DNA from: Auricularia sp. M13 | Lineage: Eukaryota > Basidiomycota > Agaricomycetes > Auriculariales > Auriculariaceae | Length of the DNA: 64,000 nt | Assembly: GCA_037042915.1 (NCBI GenBank) | Contig: CM073198.1 | Coordinates: 434,001-498,000 of the forward strand | Reading direction: 5' to 3' | Part shown: positions 58,921-64,000 of the stretch, piece by piece | Layout of the letters: every line of letters begins with the position of its first letter | Position numbering within the stretch: the stretch's first letter is position 1 | Position numbers and translations under genes: made by a program | The notes under the pieces: generated by a model | The model's database searches: none | The model's input: the letters and a program-made list of their open reading frames with translations, nothing else | What the model was told of the DNA's origin: nothing

Positions 58921-61851
58921 ATGCTGTCGGCCGCCAAGATCGCCATCCTCGCCGCGGCTGCTGCGGGCGCCCTGCCCGGCGCGCACGCGTTCTTCCGCAT
59001 GGGCTGCTCGCAGCCCGTCACCGTCGAGCGCGCGGACCCGTGCGTGCTTGCTGCCTCAGGCGTTGCTACCGTGAGTGCTGAGATATCCGGTTCGTGTTTA
59101 GGATCGTCAGCCCCGGCGTCGTTGCCAGCCATCTCCATCAGGTGTGTAAACTGCGCTCCAACCGCACCAGGATTAACACTGATCGCGATACTGCAGGTTC
59201 TCGGCGGTGTACGTTTTCTTGTTTCTTTTTTTCCGCGATGGGGTTTTATTCAACTCCTTTTTTGTTTTATTATAGAACGGGTGAGTGACGTCCCTTTTAA
59301 CTCCGAGTTTAGCTCTGAACAGCGGCTGTTTGCAGCTTCAACTTCAACCAAACCTTCGCCGACGCCCGGCGCTCGACATGCAGCACCTGCCAGGCGCGGG
59401 CGGACCTGTCGAACTACTGGACGCCCAACCTGTACTTCCGCGGCCAGAACGGCTCGTTCCACAACGTCGACCAGAGCGGCGGCGGCACGATCTACTACCT
59501 GCAGCGCCGCGGCTCGGACAACGAGAAGCTGCACGCGTTCCCCGAGGGCTTCCGCATGCTCGCGGGCAACCCGATGCTGCGCTCGTTCAACGCCAGCTCC
59601 CTGGAGCAGCGCGCCGTGTCGTTCGTCTGCCTCGACTTTGCGGGCAGCGGCGCCGGCGGCCAGTTCAACGAGATCCCCGGCCACAACTGCCCGAACGGCC
59701 TGCGCGCCCAGGTGTTCTTCCCCTCGTGCTGGAACGGCAAGGACCTCGACAGCCCGGACCACAAGTCGCACATGGCGTACCCCAGCAACGTCGACAGCGG
59801 CTCGTGCCCGTCGACCCACCCCGTCCGCCTCATCTCCATCTTCTACGAGATTACCTTCGACATCAACGCGTGGAAGAGCCAGTGGTGGACCCCGAGCGGC
59901 GCGAAGCACCCCTTCGTGCTGTCCATGGGCGACCCCACAGGGTACGGCTTGTACGTTGGCCGTTTCTTTGCTTTTGACTTGTGTCGTCAGGAAGTCTGAC
60001 ATGGTTCTAGCCACGGCGACTTCCTGAACGGCTGGGACGTCGCCGCGCTCCAGCGCGCCATTGACGGCTGCACGCAGGACTCGGGCGTGATCGAGGACTG
60101 CCAGAACATCCTGCCCCTGCGCACAAACCAGGAGATGAACGACTGCGTCGTGCCGTCGCGCGTCGCCGAGAAGACCTCTGGCTGGCTCTCGACGCTGCCG
60201 GGGTGCAACCCGGTGTCGAGTGGCCCGGCGAATGCCAAGGCCGTCGTTGGATGCACGGTCAACAGCGCCATGCTGTCGGCCAACCAGGCGAGCTTCCTGC
60301 GCTCAGACATCGCGGGCTGGCAGCCCGTCGGCTGCGCGCGCGACGACGGCCCGCAGCGCGTGCTCGGTGCTGAGCGGTGGACGCCTGGCGCTATGACGGT
60401 GGACAAGTGCACGGCGCACTGCAAGAGCAAGGGCTACGCGTTCGCCGGGCTCGAGTGGGCGCAGGAGTGCTGGTGCGACAACAAGCTGGACTCGAGCACG
60501 GTCGGCAACTACGCGTGCGACATGGCGTGCGAGGGCGACGAGTCGCAGTTCTGCGGCGCGAGCCAGCGGCTGGCGGTCTACAAGGCCGGCAACTACGCGC
60601 CGCCGCCCGCCGCGACGCTCGCCCCGCCCAGCACCGGCGTCGTGAAGCCCTCTGCCCCGACGAGCCAGCCCGCCAAGCCGACGTACACCACCCAGCCGCC
60701 GCCCAAGACGACTGCGCCTGCTAAGCCTGCGCCGACCACTGCGACGGTCAGCGGGTTCACGAGCCTTGGATGCTTTGTCGACTCGACCAGCGCGCGGACC
60801 CTCCGTGGGAACGGCCAGTTCGTAGCCGCCAACCTGACGCCTGCCAGCTGTGCGGCTCGCTGCAAGTCTGCTGGATTCAAGTTTGCTGGTGTTGAGGTGC
60901 GCTTTCTTGCTCTTGCGTGTTGGTTTGGAGTGGGATGCTAATGTGCTCTTTGTGTAGTACGGAAAGGAGTGCTACTGCGGCAACGAGATTGTGAACCAGA
61001 AGAAGGCCGCCGACGGCGACTGCTCGATGGCGTGCGTCGGCGACGCGAAGGCGCGCTGCGGCGCGGGGAACAGGATCAACATATACCAGGCGGCGTCTGC
61101 CACGTCTCCTGCGTCCCCGGCCAAGCCCGCCCCGACTGTCGCTGCTGTCAGTGGATTCAACAGCCTTGGATGCTTCGTCGACCCGACCGACTCGCGCACG
61201 CTCCGTGGCACGCCGCTGTTCAGCGCGGCGAACATGTCCCCGGCTGTGTGCACTGCGCGCTGCAAGTCCCAGGGCTTCAAGTTTGCTGGTGTCGAGGTGC
61301 GCTTTTTTGTTCTGTGCCCTGCCGCTGCGAGTTTGGCGTGCTGATGGGTGTGGTTGCAGTATGGCAAGGAGTGCTTCTGCGGCAATGAGATTGTGAACCA
61401 GAAGAAGGCCGCGGACGGTGACTGCTCGACGGCGTGCGTTGGCGACGCGAAGGCTCGCTGCGGCGCCGGCAACAGGATCAACATCTACCAGTCCACGGCC
61501 ACCTCGAGCGTCCAGCCGGCCAACTGGAGCGCGATGGGCTGCTTCACCGACGCCGTCGAGTCGCGCGTGCTGAACGCCGCTGGCCTCTGGGCTGGCGCGC
61601 CGATGACGCCGGCGGTGTGCACGGCGCGCTGCGCGAGCCTCGGCTTCAAGCTTGCGGGCGTCGAGTACGGCAAGGAGTGCTACTGCGGCAACGCGCTCGC
61701 GACGAGCGCGAAGAAGGTCGACGCGGGCCAGTGCAACATGGCCTGCAGCGGCGACAGCAAGCAGAAGTGCGGCGCGGGCAACCGCATCCAGATGTTCCAG
61801 CGCGCGAGCGCCAAGCGCGACCACCGCGCGCGGCGCCACGTTGCGCACTAA
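58921..61851 (+). CDS. Secreted DUF1996 protein with four WSC domains
   Basis: Eight exons: 58921-59039, 59102-59141, 59197-59208 (12 nt), 59276-59280 (5 nt), 59336-59950, 60011-60896, 60958-61296, 61360-61851; 835 residues, phases consistent. Signal peptide MLSAAKIAILAAAAAGALPG. The DUF1996 domain reads ERADPIVSPGVVASHLHQVL, GGNGFNFNQTF, YWTPNLYFRGQNGSF, FPEGFRMLAGNP, FPSCWNGKDLDSPDHKSHMA, GFHGDFLNGWD. A Pro/Thr linker separates WSC 1 (GCARDDGPQRVLGAE...WAQECWCDN) from WSC 2-4, each with GCF, FKFAGVEYGKECYCGNE-type and CxMxCxGD motifs. WSC domains bind wall glucans, and some WSC proteins sense wall stress. With no transmembrane segment, this one is probably secreted or wall-bound. Its exact role is unknown. 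Confidence 0.88.
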
Positions 61852-63184
61852 CCTCGCTCTCCGCTACTCTTTCTTACGTGGCCTTTCGGATTCCGGATTC
61901 CCGTCTTTTTTTTACGACACGTTCATTTCACTCACTCATTCCTCCCCCACGAATGGCCCCTTGCCTGCTAGATAACTAGAAGAAGAATACCTCGGCGTGC
62001 ACCGGTGCGCGCGCGACGCATATCCCCCTCTCTTCCTACTCCTCTTTGTTGCGCGCGCGCCCGAGCGGCCCCCGCGCGGCGAATCTGCTGCTGAGCTTGA
62101 TATCCTCCTCCTCTTCCTCGTCCTCCTGCTCGCTTTCCGTGACCGGCGCGCGCGCGCACGCTGGCACCACCCTTCTTGGTCGTTGTTCAATTCCGTTTTC
62201 TATCTGCTCTGCTTTTGTTAACGGTTGGTTAGTTGGTTGGTGCCGGCGGCCGGCGCGCTGTGCCCGGAGGGCACGGTTACCCCCCTACTCTTATCCTTTG
62301 TTCAGTTTGCGGCTCGCCCTCGCGCCCGCCATTTCACACTCGTTTCTACTGGGTTACCTGGCGTACGTGATGTAGACTGCGATGCGTGTGGGTGGATGTG
62401 GTTGTGGATCCCTGGGTGGGCGTTGCGCGTAGTTTGTATTATGTAGTAGACGCAATTCAATCAGACTGGTTCGCTGCATTTGGTCGCTTGGGCGTGTGAG
62501 TTCGTGCGCGAGATTTTGTGCTGGACATGTGTATGGCTCGAATATTGGTCCGTTTCCAGTAGCTGCGGCTCGTCAAGCTCGCTGCAGGTAGACCGCTAGT
62601 CTCCTTCACAGACTTTGACGTTCGAAGATAATCGTTCGAAGTAAAGCGGAGGAAAGTCAACTGTATCCGGACTCAATAGTCTTGATCCGCCTGTAATTGT
62701 TCCGAGAGTGTGAGAGAAAGCAGCCAGAAACTCATGGGCAGCAGGCCATTGGTAACGTAGACTCTGCATGTCATTTGCGCATCGTAGCGAGTGGCACCTC
62801 ACTCAGCAGTCCTCGCTTCCCTGACACATGTCGTGAGACGATCGCACCGAGTTCAGAACTGGTGTACACTTCGATTACCTCTGTTGCGGGAAGAATTATG
62901 GGGAGCTTAGCATGTTCTGGCAGGGTGGTGAGCTCGGATAATGGAGAGCTGGGGTCGGTCCTCTGTAGAATGAGTCTATGGGAATTGAGCTTGGGAGTAG
63001 CCAGGCTGGCGGAGGCTGTATTCGGCAATACACCACCTTCTGTGTCAGTTGTTGCCTCTCGAAGACAAGTCTGCAAGGAAGATTACAGTGTCAGTGCGTC
63101 AGCATGATTATCTGTACATGACCAAGGTGCCTCCAGGGATGGTGGCTGATGATCGATGAGCCGCGCGAGCCAGGTAGTAGCAAG
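61852..63184. other. Intergenic, no supported gene
   Basis: The 3' flank of the WSC gene is rich in GCGCGC and CTCCTC runs (62040-62160). No gene seen. Confidence 0.35.
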
Positions 63185-63191
63185 TATAAAT
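63185..63191 (+). promoter_or_regulatory. TATA box of NmrA-like gene 2
   Basis: CAAGTATAAATGCCG, 78 bases before the ATG at 63263. Confidence 0.6.
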
Positions 63192-63262
63192 GCCGCGCAC
63201 TTGAGGGAGCAGTGAAGCATTGCCCTTCCCATCCCCAGTGCAACCCTCTCGGATACCGAAAC

Positions 63263-64000
63263 ATGTCCGCAAAGAAGATCATCGCTGTCTTCGGTGCCAC
63301 CGGCGCCGCTGGAGGCTCTGTTGCCAAATATCTCCTGGACGACGGCTCGTTCGCCGTCCGCGCCATTACGCGCAACGCCGACAGTCCCGCAGCTCAGGGT
63401 CAGTGTGTCCTACTACTGTTGGTGTATCGCGATATGCTTAGAATCCAACCCGCAACAGCTCTCAAGGCCCGAGGAGCCGAGGTTGTTGTGGCCGATCTCG
63501 ACAAGCCTGAGACGCTTCCCGCCGCTCTTAAAGGCGTATATGGCGTCTCCGGCGTCACGGATTGTGCGTGGAGCAACTACGGAGCCTGATATGACCCTGA
63601 TTTGCGCCTTTCCAGTCTGGACGTTGTTCCCGAAGATCGGGGATGCCGCCAAGACCCAGCAGGCCGAGTTTGAGCAGGGCAAGGCACTCGTTGACGCCGC
63701 GAAGGCCGCCGGAGTACAGCACTTCGTGTTTTTGTGCGTCGCGGTGCTGCTCCTTGCGAAGCGTCTCGATCTCATGTGTCCATCTGCGTCGGAAGCACAC
63801 TGCCGCACTGCGACTGCCCCCACTTTGAAGGAAAGCATCAAAGTGCGTCGTCATTGACGATCTTGCTTTTGGGAGCTGAATCGCAGTTTGTTCTTAGTTG
63901 ACGAGTACCTGAAGGCGTCTGGCGTTCCCCGGACGTCATTCTATAACTCCTTCTATTACGAAAACCTCGTTGGAGGAATGGGCGTGAGTTTTCCACCCGC
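63263..64000 (+). CDS. NmrA-like NAD(P)-binding protein, copy 2 (cut by window end)
   Basis: Exons seen: 63263-63398, 63459-63563, 63616-63733, 63796-63842, 63898-63983; the next intron begins at 63984 and the gene runs off the window. Exon lengths 136, 105, 118, 47 and 86 equal those of copy 1 exactly. Start MSAKKIIAVFGATGAAGGSV, then VVVADLDKPETLPAALKGVY, FWTLFPKIGDAAKTQQAEFE, HFVFFTLPHCDCPHFEGKH, GVPRTSFYNSFYYENLVGGM. The Rossmann GATGAAGG loop is intact. Here the first intron has a normal GT donor (GTCAGT), unlike copy 1. It lies 43 kb away in the same orientation. A cofactor-binding NmrA/HSCARG-type protein; regulator or reductase not decided. Confidence 0.87.

Noticed and set aside
58168-58986. 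272-residue minus-strand open frame upstream of the WSC gene
   Set aside because: Arg/Thr/Ser-rich with no motif; overlaps the likely WSC promoter.

Overview
This is a fungal nuclear contig, almost certainly from an Agaricomycete (mushroom-forming or wood-decay basidiomycete). The coding sequence is GC-rich and cut by many 45-75 nt GT-AG introns. The genes include a CBM1-bearing GH12 glucanase, a GH43 arabinanase, luciferase-domain proteins, WSC/DUF1996 and MYND proteins, and an NLR with a HeLo/MLKL-like N-terminus. I joined exons by hand from splice sites and family motifs. Where phases and motifs agree the models are good; they are still predictions.

Left part (1-20 kb): a PARP-type zinc-finger protein, a secreted GH43, a 0.5-kb foldback repeat, two paralogous luciferase-domain (PF17648-like) genes on either side of ribosomal protein L27, an intradiol dioxygenase, an OCRL/INPP5B-like inositol 5-phosphatase (IPPc-ASH-RhoGAP) and a complete NmrA-like gene.

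Middle (20-45 kb): a 488-bp MITE-like element with 10-bp target duplications, a MYND protein, and two paralogous 1,3-beta-glucan synthase (FKS) genes on the minus strand. Between the FKS genes lie a small hydrophilic protein, a broken F-box gene, a dispersed TATA-containing repeat, a nucleotidyltransferase-like gene, a seven-repeat RCC1 protein and a protein with an integrase-type H2C2 zinc finger.

Right part (45-64 kb): a truncated NmrA copy, a small membrane protein, mitochondrial EF-G, CBM1-GH12, the NLR, the second copy of the TATA-containing repeat, a DUF1996 plus four-WSC secreted protein, and another NmrA paralog cut by the window end.

There is no operon logic and no clear pathway cluster. 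Themes are plant cell-wall attack (GH43, GH12), the fungus's own wall (two FKS, WSC), and local gene duplication (luciferase-like x2, FKS x2, NmrA x3). The most notable observations are very small coding exons (4, 5, 6, 10, 12, 14 and 17 nt) needed to restore conserved motifs, one GC-AG intron whose paralog has GT-AG, and an FKS paralog with proline at the position of the classic echinocandin-resistance serine.
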